NCBI RefSeq assembly: GCF_001612685.1 | Contig: NZ_BDAY01000007.1 | Location: forward strand, 1-64,000 | Source: Nocardia altamirensis NBRC 108246 | GTDB taxonomy: Bacteria > Actinomycetota > Actinomycetes > Mycobacteriales > Mycobacteriaceae | Direction: 5' to 3' | Length of the DNA: 64,000 bases | Shown: positions 38,201-46,147 of the stretch, piece by piece | Position numbering within the stretch: position 1 is the stretch's first letter | Layout of the letters: each line of letters begins with the position of its first letter | The notes under the pieces: model-generated | What the model saw: only the letters and a program-made list of their open reading frames with translations | The model's database searches: none | Told to the model about the DNA's origin: nothing | Position numbers and translations under genes: made by a program

Positions 38201-39155
38201 CCGCGACGGCGCGGTCGGTGTCTGGGATGCGTCGTCCCCTCGCTTGGGCCGGGCGCTGAGTGAAATCGACGCGGGCACACCGGGCAGGCACGGCACCCAG
38301 GTGGCGCTGCGCTCCGACGACAAGCTGCTGGCGACGGTGGGCAGCGGCGACGTGCGGCTGTGGAACCTGGCCGATCCGGCCAAGCCGGTGCCGATCGGCC
38401 AGCTGCCCGGCGCGGGTGTCACTGCGCCACTCGCGTTCACTTCGCGCGGCGATCGGCTGCTCACCGGGGTCGGCGGCCGGTCGCTGCAGATGTGGGACGT
38501 GTCCGACCCCTCGGGTGCGCGTCCGCTCGGCAAGGTGCTGCCCGGCTACGACAGGGAGATCACCGTCGCGGCGTTGTCGCCGGGCGGCTCCCGGGTCGCG
38601 GCCGCGAACGACAATCGGCGAATCGACCTGTGGGACATCGCGAATTCCGATGAGCCGGTGTCCATCGCACTCGACTCGCACGGATCGAACCTGCGCACCC
38701 TGGTGTTCAGCCCGGACGGTACCCGGCTGTTCGGCGGCGACGACACCGGCATGATCCGCTCCTGGGACGTCACCGATCCGCGCCGCGTCCGCGAACTCGG
38801 CGCCGTACGCGGGCACACCGCGACGGTGCGGACGCTGGCCATCGACAAGTCGGGCAGGCGGCTGGCCTCCGGCGGCGACGACCGCACGGCCCGGCTGTGG
38901 AACATCGACGACGTCGCCGCCATCACCCCGCTCAGCACGCCGATCAATGTCGACCTCGGCTGGACGTGGTTCCTGCGGTTCGATCCACGCGACGAATCCC
39001 GGCTGCTCGGTATCGGCGACAAGACCTCGGCCGAGCTGTATGTCGAGCCGGACCAGGTGGCGACGTACCTCTGCGCATCCTCGGCGCCGCGGATCGACGA
39101 CACGATGTGGCGCGAGCTGTTCCCTTCGGTGCCCTACACCCCGCCGTGCTCTTGA
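35271..39155 (+). CDS. nSTAND1-NTPase/WD40-repeat protein
   Basis: This 1,294-residue protein has three parts. The N-terminus (to about residue 120) resembles the HTH-like region of actinobacterial STAND proteins (RISDWRGGRCTPMTFVAVLP). The nSTAND1 NTPase opens PYRGLWPYRVEDSDLFFGR, with Walker A GPTGVGKSS near residue 200 and Walker B RLLLVDQGEELF. Helical repeats lead to a membrane span (WILAGVATLVVVALGSAA, near residue 565). At least ten WD40 blades then run to the end (VRKLAFSPNRNLLASAGSDGMVRLWDM and later DGTVRLW and DRTARLW copies). STAND proteins are signal-driven ATPase switches; the sensor here would be the extracytoplasmic propeller. ATG 35271 is preferred; a TTG at 35241 is possible. 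Neither has a good ribosome-binding site. The stop overlaps the convergent hydrolase gene by 22 bases. Confidence 0.85.
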   Translation: MGTDTGDGAVARVFPDAPARRHVPARSGSVASQPNDAAGPEPRDFATRLTELFAAAGSPPTTSVAHAANARVREGTPQLTEQRISDWRGGRCTPMTFVAVLPVLEMLMARAKGRMLSGHRVDTTLLDTRHWHELWRAAMVETGSIDTEREPYRGLWPYRVEDSDLFFGRNRAKHQLHTLISRVESSNTINLALLVGPTGVGKSSLLAAGLQGAPGPRIPIVMTPGHDPIATLESKLDGLPPGRRLLLVDQGEELFSQCSDETQRHGFLIELAALAAPGASSPTTVVFAIDTAHLPELSRYPVLMAALRDRSMMLDPMTQDELRDVIVQPAAVVGVRVDHSLVEVLLQDLAAVDVHSPVRLPLLSFVLTTTWANRRGKTLALAAYREAGGMEGACAYGGEVFWSRLDARQQAAARHLLLALTITGPTAVLRNRMPIEVLLAESPDPEATRAVLARLTKLRMIVQRNDDIELAHDQLLSGWPRLAEWLSEEKEFAPARQRIEADAREWAAQDRPEALLYAKTRLADAVEWMARTQSSNRLAKEFVAVSMEKGRRRAVRRRWILAGVATLVVVALGSAAAVVAQRASIAQQRKDVWLGAIVAESERLETIDPGLSAELALAAYRINPDDPGARARLLAAQVTPLDVTSAAAHEGPVRKLAFSPNRNLLASAGSDGMVRLWDMADPRAITPVAAGLGGHRGDVQSVVFAPDGNTLASAGDDGTLRIWDVANRAAPDELGSFDTGTPATAVVYLPEGHVVVVAGTDGTLSLVNVDVPQAMHRVTPPIPATDKAIRAIAIAPDRPVLASAADDGTVRLWSVRETGLTPIGPPLDGEGGRQTVEFGPNDLLATGSADGVLQVWDVRDPAHPHRIDAEQARRVPVAGMAFAADGQVLLAADADGTARVWNMRHRDRITPTGWEIHGASGSIQSILVVSETQVVTAGTDGRIRAWRAPQVQLPLLFDGSLSSVGFGGAGNLVVSGLRDGAVGVWDASSPRLGRALSEIDAGTPGRHGTQVALRSDDKLLATVGSGDVRLWNLADPAKPVPIGQLPGAGVTAPLAFTSRGDRLLTGVGGRSLQMWDVSDPSGARPLGKVLPGYDREITVAALSPGGSRVAAANDNRRIDLWDIANSDEPVSIALDSHGSNLRTLVFSPDGTRLFGGDDTGMIRSWDVTDPRRVRELGAVRGHTATVRTLAIDKSGRRLASGGDDRTARLWNIDDVAAITPLSTPINVDLGWTWFLRFDPRDESRLLGIGDKTSAELYVEPDQVATYLCASSAPRIDDTMWRELFPSVPYTPPCS

Positions 39156-40024
39156 TCGCTCGGGCGCAGTAGCCACCCCTGCAGCGCCTCGGTGACTTCG
39201 GCGGGGCGTTCCTCGGTGACAAAGTGGTTGCCGCCGTCGATGCGGACCAGGGTGGCATACGGGATGCGCTTGGCGAGCTCTTCGGCTGTGCGCCAAGGGA
39301 TTGCGGGATCGCGGTCACCCCAGATCACCGTGGTCGGGCAGTGGATCGCCGCGAGCCCGGCGGCCAACTCGGGGCGTACTCGAACCTGATAGCCCGCGAA
39401 GAAGTGCGCATACCAGCGGCGGCCTGCCGCGGTGTCCAGAACGGCGAGGTAGCGCCCCAGCTGCTCGGTGTCGAAGGACCCGTTGCGGACGTACGGTGCG
39501 AGCCCGGCGCGATGCACCCTCCGGATCGCGGGCGAGGTGACGATCCGGCGCAGCAGCGGTCGCCGCGCCAAGCCCGTGAGCAACCCGAACAGCAGATAGA
39601 AGGGCCCGGTGAACGTGCCGTGCGCGCGGGAATTCATGATCGCGAAGCGACGAACCCGCTCAGGATGCCGCTCGACGAAACCCAGCCCGAGAAACCCGCC
39701 GTAGTCGTGACAGGCCAGGTCGACTCGATCGAGTCCGAGTGCGTCCAGCACGCGGCCGATCCGCGCGACCCCGCTGTCGTAGTCGCAGCTCAACGCGGTG
39801 TCGCGGGCCGAGTCGCCCCAGCCGAACCAGTCAGGCGCGATCACCCGCCGCGACCGCGACAGCGGCCCGATCTGGTGCCGCCAGGTCGCATGACTTTCCG
39901 GCCAGCCGTGCAGCAGCACCAGCGGATCGCCGTGTCCCACATCGACATAGCGCAGCAGGACGCCGTCGACCTCGATCTGCCTCAGTTCGAAGGTCGGCAC
40001 CTGCGCGAGTGTGTCGGGCTTCAT
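39134..40024 (-). CDS. Alpha/beta-hydrolase, epoxide-hydrolase/dehalogenase type
   Basis: The 296-residue enzyme shows LVLLHGWPESHATWRHQ (oxyanion HGWP) and LACHDYGGFLGLGF, where Asp in H-D-Y-G-G is the nucleophile. VIWGDRDPAIPW carries the acid and GGNHFVTEERP the catalytic His. An Asp nucleophile points to epoxide hydrolases or haloacetate/haloalkane dehalogenases, not esterases. ATG 40024 has AAAGGGGA upstream; the much longer frame to 40882 is a shadow of the divergent AraC gene. It overlaps the nSTAND gene end by 22 bases and is 36 bases from the divergent AraC start, which probably regulates it. Confidence 0.88.
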   Translation of the reverse strand: MKPDTLAQVPTFELRQIEVDGVLLRYVDVGHGDPLVLLHGWPESHATWRHQIGPLSRSRRVIAPDWFGWGDSARDTALSCDYDSGVARIGRVLDALGLDRVDLACHDYGGFLGLGFVERHPERVRRFAIMNSRAHGTFTGPFYLLFGLLTGLARRPLLRRIVTSPAIRRVHRAGLAPYVRNGSFDTEQLGRYLAVLDTAAGRRWYAHFFAGYQVRVRPELAAGLAAIHCPTTVIWGDRDPAIPWRTAEELAKRIPYATLVRIDGGNHFVTEERPAEVTEALQGWLLRPSDQEHGGV

Positions 40025-40060
40025 CCCGGTCCCCTTTCCGTTGTCTGTATCGTCGCGGAC

Positions 40061-40846
40061 ATGGGGCGGCCAGCACTTCCGGAAACGTGCGCTGACGCGA
40101 CCGCGGTCGCGGTGGCGCCCGCGCGGCTGTGGCTGCGACTCGGCCACGCGGTGTACGTCGGACCCGGCATGGCGCTCGGCGCGCATTCGAGCGCGATCGC
40201 CTGCCTCGGTGTCGGGCTCGACGACACCTTCCGGGTGCGGGTCGCCGACACACCCGATATCACCGCACGCAGCTTCTTGTTCCGGGCCCGCGTCACCCAC
40301 CACATCCTCGACACCGACGTCCGCAAGCTGTTCTGCTACTTCGATCCGACCTCGACCGCCATGGCCCGCGCCCTCGGCGGCATGCGCCGCACGGTGCACG
40401 GTTTCGCCGTCGATCACCGCAACGAGGCCGAACTCATCGCGCTGTGCGCCGAACCGGACCCCGATATCGAGAAATTCCTGGAGCTGGCCAGCATCCCGGC
40501 GCCGACCATCCGTGATCCGCGCATCGCCGCGGTCGCGGCCGCCATCCGCGACGACCCGACCCAGCAGCAGCGGGCCGCCGAAAAGGCCGCCGCCGCAGGG
40601 TTGTCCACGTCCTACTTCCTGCGTACCTTCGCCGAGCAGGCGGGGACCAGCTTCCGTCGCTACGTGCAGTGGGTTCGAATGTTGCACGTGGCCAAGGCGT
40701 ATGCCGCTGGGTACGACCTCACCAGGGCGGCCACCGACGCGGGCTTCGCATCCCCCTCGCACTTCAGCGACACCTTCCGTGCGATGTTCGGCCTCACCCC
40801 GACCGCCTTCGTCGGCATTCGCGGCGAACTGCACATCCTGGATTGA
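40061..40846 (+). CDS. AraC-family transcriptional regulator
   Basis: The 261-residue protein has an N-terminal sensor domain (LWLRLGHAVYVGPGMALGAHSS) resembling a cupin. The C-terminal AraC DNA-binding domain has two helix-turn-helix motifs: AAAAGLSTSYFLRTFAEQAGTSFRRYVQWVRM and ATDAGFASPSHFSDTFRAMFGLTPTAF. ATG 40061 is chosen for position 36 bases from the divergent hydrolase; the open frame upstream overlaps that gene. It most likely controls the hydrolase. The N-terminal domain is short compared with classical AraC, as in many actinomycete members. Confidence 0.88.
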   Translation: MGRPALPETCADATAVAVAPARLWLRLGHAVYVGPGMALGAHSSAIACLGVGLDDTFRVRVADTPDITARSFLFRARVTHHILDTDVRKLFCYFDPTSTAMARALGGMRRTVHGFAVDHRNEAELIALCAEPDPDIEKFLELASIPAPTIRDPRIAAVAAAIRDDPTQQQRAAEKAAAAGLSTSYFLRTFAEQAGTSFRRYVQWVRMLHVAKAYAAGYDLTRAATDAGFASPSHFSDTFRAMFGLTPTAFVGIRGELHILD

Positions 40847-40873
40847 CTCGCCATTCTCAATCTGGCAGTCGCA

Positions 40874-40887
40874 ACCGAACATTCGGT
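40874..40887. promoter_or_regulatory. Palindrome before the ADP-ribosylglycohydrolase gene
   Basis: ACCGAA-CA-TTCGGT is a perfect 6+2+6 inverted repeat ending 26 bases before the start at 40914. It could be an operator; it is too short for a terminator of the AraC gene and has no T-run. Confidence 0.4.
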
Positions 40888-40913
40888 GGACCGATACGGA
40901 ATGATGTTGTGTC

Positions 40914-41993
40914 GTGGTGGATTACATGCCGATCTTCGACCGGGTCCGTGGCTGTCTGCTTGGTGGGGCGGTGGGTGATGCGCTCGGCTGGCCGATCGAA
41001 TTCCTCCGGCTCGAGCAGATACGGCAGCGGTACGGCCCCGACGGGGTGACGGGCTTCCTGCCACAGCATGCGGTCGGTGCGCCGCAACAGATCACCGACG
41101 ACACTCAGCTGACACTGTTCACCGCGGAAGGACTGCTGCGCTGCCCGCCGGACGCCGACCCGCTGCCCGCGCTGCGCCGGGCGTACCTGCGCTGGCTGGA
41201 GACTCAGCGCCAGAAGAAGCCCGCGCGCGACGTCGACGGCTGGCTGGCCGGCCTACCGTTCCTGTATGCGGTGCGTGCGCCGGGCAACGCGTGCATGTCC
41301 GGGTTGAATCAGCAGGCCCGCGGCTACGTCGCCCCGACCTCGTTGGATGCGGCCGGGCCGGTGAATCCTGGGTCGAAAGGGTGTGGCACGGTGATGCGTT
41401 CCGCGCCGTTCGGGCTGGCAGGCATGGGTCCCGAGCGCGCGTTCACCACGGCCGCGCTTGCCGCGCAGTTGACGCACGGGCACAGCACCGGATACCTGGC
41501 TGCGGGTGCGTTCGCGGCACTGATCGACCGGGTGCTCGACGGGGTCGAATTGCCCACGGCGGTGCAGCAGACCATCGGCCAGCTCGCGCAGTACCCGGCG
41601 GGTGCGGAAACCGCGGCGGCACTGAATCGCGCCGTCGAGCTGTCCGCGCAGCCTGCCGCCGCCGAGCAGGTCGAGCAGGTCGGGCTCGGGTGGATCGCGG
41701 AGGAGTGCCTGGCCATCGCGGTGTACAGCGCCTTGCACGCGGTCGAGTCCGGTGATGTGCGGGCGGCGCTGCTGCTGTCGGTGAATCACTCCGGCGATTC
41801 CGATTCCACGGGGGCGGTGGCGGGCAACCTGATCGGCGCCATCCATGGTGTTTCGGGATTGCCGATGGAATGGGTCGCCGAGGTCGAGGGCCGCGATGTG
41901 CTGGTCCAGGTCGCCGATGACCTCGTGATGAGCTCGCGGCTCGGCGACCGGTCGGCGCTCGCTGCCCGCTACCCGGTCGATCAGGCGTTGTAA
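40914..41993 (+). CDS. ADP-ribosylglycohydrolase-family protein
   Basis: The 359-residue protein has the DraG/ARH signatures: RVRGCLLGGAVGDALGWPIEF at residues 10-30, ITDDTQLTLFTAEGLL with the metal-binding TDDT motif near 62, and VNHSGDSDSTGAVAGNLIGAIHG near 292 with the second SGDSDS metal site. These two motifs hold the binuclear magnesium site, so the enzyme should be catalytically competent. Members remove ADP-ribose from arginine or serine of proteins, or hydrolyse ADP-ribosyl nucleosides. No DraT-like transferase is adjacent. GTG 40914, GTG 40917 or ATG 40926 could be the start; none has a clear Shine-Dalgarno. Confidence 0.92.
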   Translation: MVDYMPIFDRVRGCLLGGAVGDALGWPIEFLRLEQIRQRYGPDGVTGFLPQHAVGAPQQITDDTQLTLFTAEGLLRCPPDADPLPALRRAYLRWLETQRQKKPARDVDGWLAGLPFLYAVRAPGNACMSGLNQQARGYVAPTSLDAAGPVNPGSKGCGTVMRSAPFGLAGMGPERAFTTAALAAQLTHGHSTGYLAAGAFAALIDRVLDGVELPTAVQQTIGQLAQYPAGAETAAALNRAVELSAQPAAAEQVEQVGLGWIAEECLAIAVYSALHAVESGDVRAALLLSVNHSGDSDSTGAVAGNLIGAIHGVSGLPMEWVAEVEGRDVLVQVADDLVMSSRLGDRSALAARYPVDQAL

Positions 41994-42138
41994 CCGGCGC
42001 TGTTCGCGTGCCATACGCAACGTGATGGCATTCAAATTGCAAGTGGCGCAACATTTATTGCACTGCTTGCGAACACGTGTGACTTGGGTCATCCTTTCCC
42101 GATCGCAGAGAGATCACTGCGGACGGAAGGAGAAGCTG

Positions 42139-43272
42139 GTGCGCGAAGGTGAGCTCGGACGGCGGCGCATGCTCGGATTGCTCGGCGGCGCGGCCGGGGT
42201 CGCGATGGCGGGCAGCATGGTGCGACCCGCGATGGCGGGCGCGGCGCCGGGGGAGCGGGCGTTCGTCGGCTGCTATACCTCCAGCGGTGCAGGCGGATCC
42301 GGCATCGGGGTGGTCGGCGTCGAGGCGGCCACCGGCCGGCTGGCCGTGGAAAGCATTGTGGGCACAGCAGATCCGTCCTACCTGGCGCTCTCGCCCGACG
42401 GTCGCTTCCTGTACGCGGTGAACGAGGGCTCCGGCGCGGGCACCGTCACCGCGATCGACTTGCGTGGCCAGCCCGCCGTGCTGAATACCGTTGCGGTGCA
42501 AGGTGATGGACCAACCCACCTGTGTGTCACCCCGGACGGCCGCTACGTGCTGACCGCGAACTACACCTCGGGCAGCGTCAGCGTGCTTGCGGTCGACGGC
42601 GGCAGGCTCGGCGCGGTGACCGATGTCGTCCACCATTCCGGCGCCGGACCGGATCCCGAGCGGCAGTCCGAACCGCATGCGCACCAGGTGCTGATCGATC
42701 CCTCCGGCGGCTGGGTGCTCGCGGTCGACCTCGGCGTCGATTCGGTCTACGTCTACCGGTTGACCGACGGCAAACTGAACCAGCACGCGCAGGTCGCGAT
42801 GACACCGGGCAGCGGACCGCGGCACCTGGTCTACCACCCCGACGGCCGCCGGGTCTTCGTCGCCAATGAGCTGAATTCCACCGTCACAGTGTGTGATTGG
42901 CGCGCAGATCGGGGCGAACTACGTCCTGGCGTTTCGATTCCGGCCGATCAACTCACCGGCGGTGAACGCAACTATCCCTCAGCGCCGGTGGTGTCGCGGG
43001 ACGGTCGATTCCTCTACCTCGCCAACCGCGGCCACGACAATGTCGCGACCTTCGCGGTGGCTGGCGATTTCCTGGTGCCGCTCGGCACTACGCCGTGCGG
43101 CGGCAAGTTCCCCCGTGATCTGCGGCTGAGCCCGGACGGTCGACGGCTGTATGCGGCCAACCAGAAGTCGAACTCGGTGACCTGCCTGGCCATCGACCCG
43201 GCGACCGGGCTGCCCGCCGGACCATCGACCGCGCTCGAGACCGCGGCGGCCACCTGCGTGCTGTTCGGTTAG
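42139..43272 (+). CDS. Exported lactonase-family seven-bladed propeller (Tat-type signal)
   Basis: The 377-residue protein belongs to the 6-phosphogluconolactonase/YbhE lactonase family. The N-terminus LGRRRMLGLLGGAAGVAMAG has a twin-arginine motif, suggesting Tat export. Propeller repeats follow: LALSPDGRFLYAVNEG, LCVTPDGRYVLTANYTSG, VLIDPSGGWVLAVDLG, LVYHPDGRRVFVANELNST and LRLSPDGRRLYAANQKSNS. The SEPHAHQ segment is typical of this lactonase family. Because it is exported it is unlikely to be the cytosolic pentose-pathway enzyme. GTG 42139 has GGAAGGAG at ideal spacing. The stop overlaps by four bases the stop of the convergent secreted-protein gene. Confidence 0.9.
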   Translation: MREGELGRRRMLGLLGGAAGVAMAGSMVRPAMAGAAPGERAFVGCYTSSGAGGSGIGVVGVEAATGRLAVESIVGTADPSYLALSPDGRFLYAVNEGSGAGTVTAIDLRGQPAVLNTVAVQGDGPTHLCVTPDGRYVLTANYTSGSVSVLAVDGGRLGAVTDVVHHSGAGPDPERQSEPHAHQVLIDPSGGWVLAVDLGVDSVYVYRLTDGKLNQHAQVAMTPGSGPRHLVYHPDGRRVFVANELNSTVTVCDWRADRGELRPGVSIPADQLTGGERNYPSAPVVSRDGRFLYLANRGHDNVATFAVAGDFLVPLGTTPCGGKFPRDLRLSPDGRRLYAANQKSNSVTCLAIDPATGLPAGPSTALETAAATCVLFG

Positions 43273-43841
43273 GCCTGCCCGGTGTGCAATTCGGGCCAGA
43301 GCACCTGGTCGGGCAGGCAGAGGCTGGCTGATCGGGTGGTCGGCACCGGTCCGGTGCCCGGGTCGAAGGCCCACTGGGAGATCGGTCCCGCCGCCTTCCA
43401 CCGCAGTGCGCCGGTCGCATCGGCGACCACCTCGTACACCGCCTCGCTGCCACCGACAAGCTGGGTGCCGACGCAGTAGTCGTTGTACTCCGTGCCTGGC
43501 TGCTGTGCGCCGAGACTGAACGCGCCTGCGGGTCGGGTGGCAGCGCCGGGATTGGCGACAGTGCTCGGGGTGTTGGCGGCAACGCCGAGGACCCATTGCG
43601 GGGTGCCCCGACCGCCGATCGTGCAGGTGAAGACTCGTCCGCCCGCGACGACGGTCGTCCCTTGCGCATGCGGAGCGCCTGCCCAGAGGCAGTCGGTGCT
43701 CGGCTCGGCGGTCGCCTGGCCGGTGGACACTGCGAGCAGGCCGAGCGTGGCGGCTGCGGCGATCGAAAGTGTCACTCCACGAAGCAATTTCGGCGTGCGT
43801 GCGGTGACGGGAGCGGGGGAGGTGGTTTCGGCGTTGAGCAT
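43269..43841 (-). CDS. Small secreted protein of unknown function
   Basis: The 190-residue product has a signal peptide (LLRGVTLSIAAAATLGLLAVSTGQATA) and a mature chain with four cysteines (DCLWAG, FTCTIGG, DYCVGTQ, SLCLPDQ), probably two disulfides. I recognise no family; the GGRGTPQWVLGVA region resembles short beta-rich secreted actinomycete proteins. ATG 43841 is preceded by a weak GGAA; an alternative start at 43871 only lengthens the pre-signal region. Convergent with the lactonase, four-base overlap. Confidence 0.65.
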   Translation of the reverse strand: MLNAETTSPAPVTARTPKLLRGVTLSIAAAATLGLLAVSTGQATAEPSTDCLWAGAPHAQGTTVVAGGRVFTCTIGGRGTPQWVLGVAANTPSTVANPGAATRPAGAFSLGAQQPGTEYNDYCVGTQLVGGSEAVYEVVADATGALRWKAAGPISQWAFDPGTGPVPTTRSASLCLPDQVLWPELHTGQA

Positions 43842-44243
43842 GGTTCCGACGATAGAAATCGGTTGTCCCACACGGCATCCCGCTGCAGCACTAATTGCCG
43901 GTCATACCGCGGATGTAGGGGTGAACCCGGATTGCGAGATGCGGGATAATCCTGATCCCCGGCAGAAGAATTCAATGTAGCGCGGCCACAGTGGCGTTCG
44001 CAAGATCCCTCTCACGGGTGCAAGAGTGGTGGTCGCGGCCAATGCTCTGGACCAGTCTCTAGCTATGTTCGATCACGCTTCGATTGGGGAGGGCGTAACG
44101 GCGACGAGGATCTCGAGGGTCCCGGCTCTGGTTATCGCGCGGAGCTGGATTGTATCGGTTCAAAGCTGAGTAGACGCCACCTCGCGGGCACTGATGTCGA
44201 GTAGCCGCGGCGCGGCGCCTTCGTCGACTGGAGAGAACAGATA
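43842..44243. other. 402-base intergenic region before the first ParB gene
   Basis: It must carry the promoter of the ParB-type regulator and of the small secreted protein. I see no gene, no strong hairpin and no clear StrR-type inverted repeat; frames across it are short or are out of phase with codon bias. The region has lower GC near 43,960-43,980. Confidence 0.45.
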
Positions 44244-45356
44244 ATGGCTCTTGATAATCGTGTCGATGTGACGTATTCGCGAGGGGATCACGAGGTATCG
44301 CGTGCGCACGAATGGCTTTCCCGGATGTCGTCGATTCCGGTGGAGCGCGTCGCGGTTGCCTTGATCGCGCCGGGCTATTCGCCACGAATCAGTACCAAGG
44401 ACGAGCACGTCCGATTGCTCACCGAGGCGCCGACGCCGCTGCCCGCAATCATCGTGCACCGCACCACAATGCAGGTCGTCGACGGCGCGCACCGGCTGGC
44501 GGCGGCGGTGGCGCTCGGGCACGAGACGATCGAGGTCAGATACTTCGACGGCAGCGAAGAAGACGCGTTCGTGCTCGCCGTGCAGGCGAACGTCGCACAC
44601 GGCCTGCCGCTGTCGCTGGCCGAGCGCAAGGCGGCGGCCCGGCGGCTGGTTGCTTCGCATCCGCAGTGGTCGGACCGGCTGATCGCGGGCATCACCGGGC
44701 TGTCGCACAAGACCGTCGGCGCCGAGCGGCGTCGTTCAGCCGGGGAAAGTTCCCAGGTGAACACCCGGGTCGGCCGGGACGGGAAGGTCTATCGGCGCGA
44801 GGTTTCCGAGGGGCGTGGCATCGCCGCGGAGATGATCAAGAGCAGGCCGGACGCGTCGCTGCGGGAGATCTCGAAGCAGGCGGGCATCTCGCTGGGGACG
44901 GCAAAAGACGTGCGCGATCGCCTTTCTCGGGCCGAGGCGCCCGACTCCCGATGTCAGCAGGCGGGGAAGCCTGCCTCCTTCACCCCGATCCGGCACGTGC
45001 CGGATGACGCCGAGGACGCCGCGGCCGTGCTCGGCGGCGGCGCGACGGCAAAGATCGGCGAGCTCGGCGAGCTGACCGACCGTGTCGGACGGTCGACCGC
45101 TGCTCCGGTACAGGAACTGATTCTGCGCAGCCTGCGCAACGATCCCGCGCTGCGCTTCAACGACAAGGGCAGGACGCTGCTGCGTCAGCTGGCCTCCTCG
45201 ATCATGGATATCCGGACCTGGGGTCAGCTGACCACCGAAGCTCCCGGCCATTGCGTCGATACGCTCGCCAGGCTCGCCCGCGCCAACGCCAGGTCATGGC
45301 ACGAGCTCGCCGACAAGCTGGAGAGCCAGCCCGTGCCGAGCGAGAACGCGGAGTAA
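44244..45356 (+). CDS. ParB-domain transcriptional regulator (copy 1)
   Basis: The 370-residue protein has an N-terminal ParB/Spo0J-like domain: VALIAPGYSPRI, AIIVHRTTMQVVDGAHRLAAAVALGHETIEVRYFDGSEEDAFVLAVQANVAHGLPLS (about residues 35-125). A helix-turn-helix follows with SHKTVGAERRR, then a second, SLREISKQAGISLGTAKDVRDRL. A conserved C-terminal block (LILRSLRNDPALRFNDKGRTLLRQLASS) ends it. It is a close paralogue of the gene at 50,852-51,937. StrR/NovG-like ParB-domain proteins are pathway-specific activators in antibiotic clusters, so this is a likely cluster regulator. It is convergent with the methyltransferase (three bases apart). Confidence 0.85.
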   Translation: MALDNRVDVTYSRGDHEVSRAHEWLSRMSSIPVERVAVALIAPGYSPRISTKDEHVRLLTEAPTPLPAIIVHRTTMQVVDGAHRLAAAVALGHETIEVRYFDGSEEDAFVLAVQANVAHGLPLSLAERKAAARRLVASHPQWSDRLIAGITGLSHKTVGAERRRSAGESSQVNTRVGRDGKVYRREVSEGRGIAAEMIKSRPDASLREISKQAGISLGTAKDVRDRLSRAEAPDSRCQQAGKPASFTPIRHVPDDAEDAAAVLGGGATAKIGELGELTDRVGRSTAAPVQELILRSLRNDPALRFNDKGRTLLRQLASSIMDIRTWGQLTTEAPGHCVDTLARLARANARSWHELADKLESQPVPSENAE

Positions 45357-45359
45357 GAA

Positions 45360-46121
45360 CTACGCCCGTGGGGCGCAGTCGAGCAGCATGAAGAGCGGTC
45401 GGCGGAAATTCTCGTTCCACCACGGATCTTCGGTGCGCTGCTGCGCCGTCGGGTGCGGTTCGCGGAGGTCGGTGATGACGAACCCGGCCTCGGTGATCAT
45501 CCGAATATAGGCCTCGAGCGAATAGAACTGCTGGACCGAGGCGACCGGTGACACTCGCCCGGCGACATCGAACTTCTGCTCGACGGTGCGCACGCCGAAA
45601 TAGGCGTCCATCGACAGCGCGGCGGCGTCGTCACCGTCGCGTTCGGCGCGCGCCGCATAGAAGCACGGATGCATGCCGAGCAGGATCAGCCGTCCGGTCG
45701 GGCGCAGCACCCTGGCGAATTCGTGGAAACGCTTGCCCGGCTGCGCGATACCGTTGGGCAAGCGGTTCGCGATCACCAGATCGACGCTGTTGTCCGCCAG
45801 CGGCAGGGCCGCCACGTCGCCGTAATGGAAGGCCGTCACGTCGAGCCTGGCATCGGGATGCGTCTGTGCCGCCTCGATGAATTCCGCGCACGAGTCGACG
45901 CCGTGCACGAAGGCGGCGTTGCGCTTGACGAGCTCTCTGGCGAGATAGCCTTCCCCGCAGCCCGCGTCGAGGATTTCCAGCCCGGTACAGTCGCCGACGA
46001 TATCCAGCAATGCGGGATCGGTGACGCGTATTTGATACTCGTCCAGCTCGCCGCGCACGATGTCGATCCAGAACTGCGCATTGCGTGCATAGGCGGAAGA
46101 TACGCGCTCGTCACCCAACAT
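45360..46121 (-). CDS. Class I SAM-dependent methyltransferase
   Basis: The 253-residue protein has the Rossmann methyltransferase motifs: LEILDAGCGEGYLARELVKRNA (motif I, about residues 48-68), VHGVDSCAEFIEAAQ (acidic post-I residue), NSVDLVIANRLPNGIAQPGKRFHEFARVLRPTGRLILLGMHP (motifs IV-VI). It resembles small-molecule N/O/C-methyltransferases of the UbiE-like type. It lies just outside the lanthipeptide genes, flanked by cluster regulators. Microvionin carries a methylated guanidine, so N-methylation of the acyl group is a possible role; this is inference. It is 26 bases from the stop of the XRE-like gene on the same strand and probably co-transcribed. Confidence 0.85.
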   Translation of the reverse strand: MLGDERVSSAYARNAQFWIDIVRGELDEYQIRVTDPALLDIVGDCTGLEILDAGCGEGYLARELVKRNAAFVHGVDSCAEFIEAAQTHPDARLDVTAFHYGDVAALPLADNSVDLVIANRLPNGIAQPGKRFHEFARVLRPTGRLILLGMHPCFYAARAERDGDDAAALSMDAYFGVRTVEQKFDVAGRVSPVASVQQFYSLEAYIRMITEAGFVITDLREPHPTAQQRTEDPWWNENFRRPLFMLLDCAPRA

Positions 46122-46147
46122 CCCGACCTCATGTTCTGCGGTTGTTG

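Noticed and set aside
35985..39296. 1,103-codon open frame antisense to the nSTAND/WD40 gene
   Set aside because: It is a high-GC mirror frame with low-complexity Arg/His/Val composition, no conserved motifs and no ribosome-binding site; the sense gene has clear domains.
43772..43975. 67-codon minus-strand frame upstream of the small secreted protein
   Set aside because: Overlaps the signal-peptide coding region out of frame and has proline-rich shadow composition without a ribosome-binding site.
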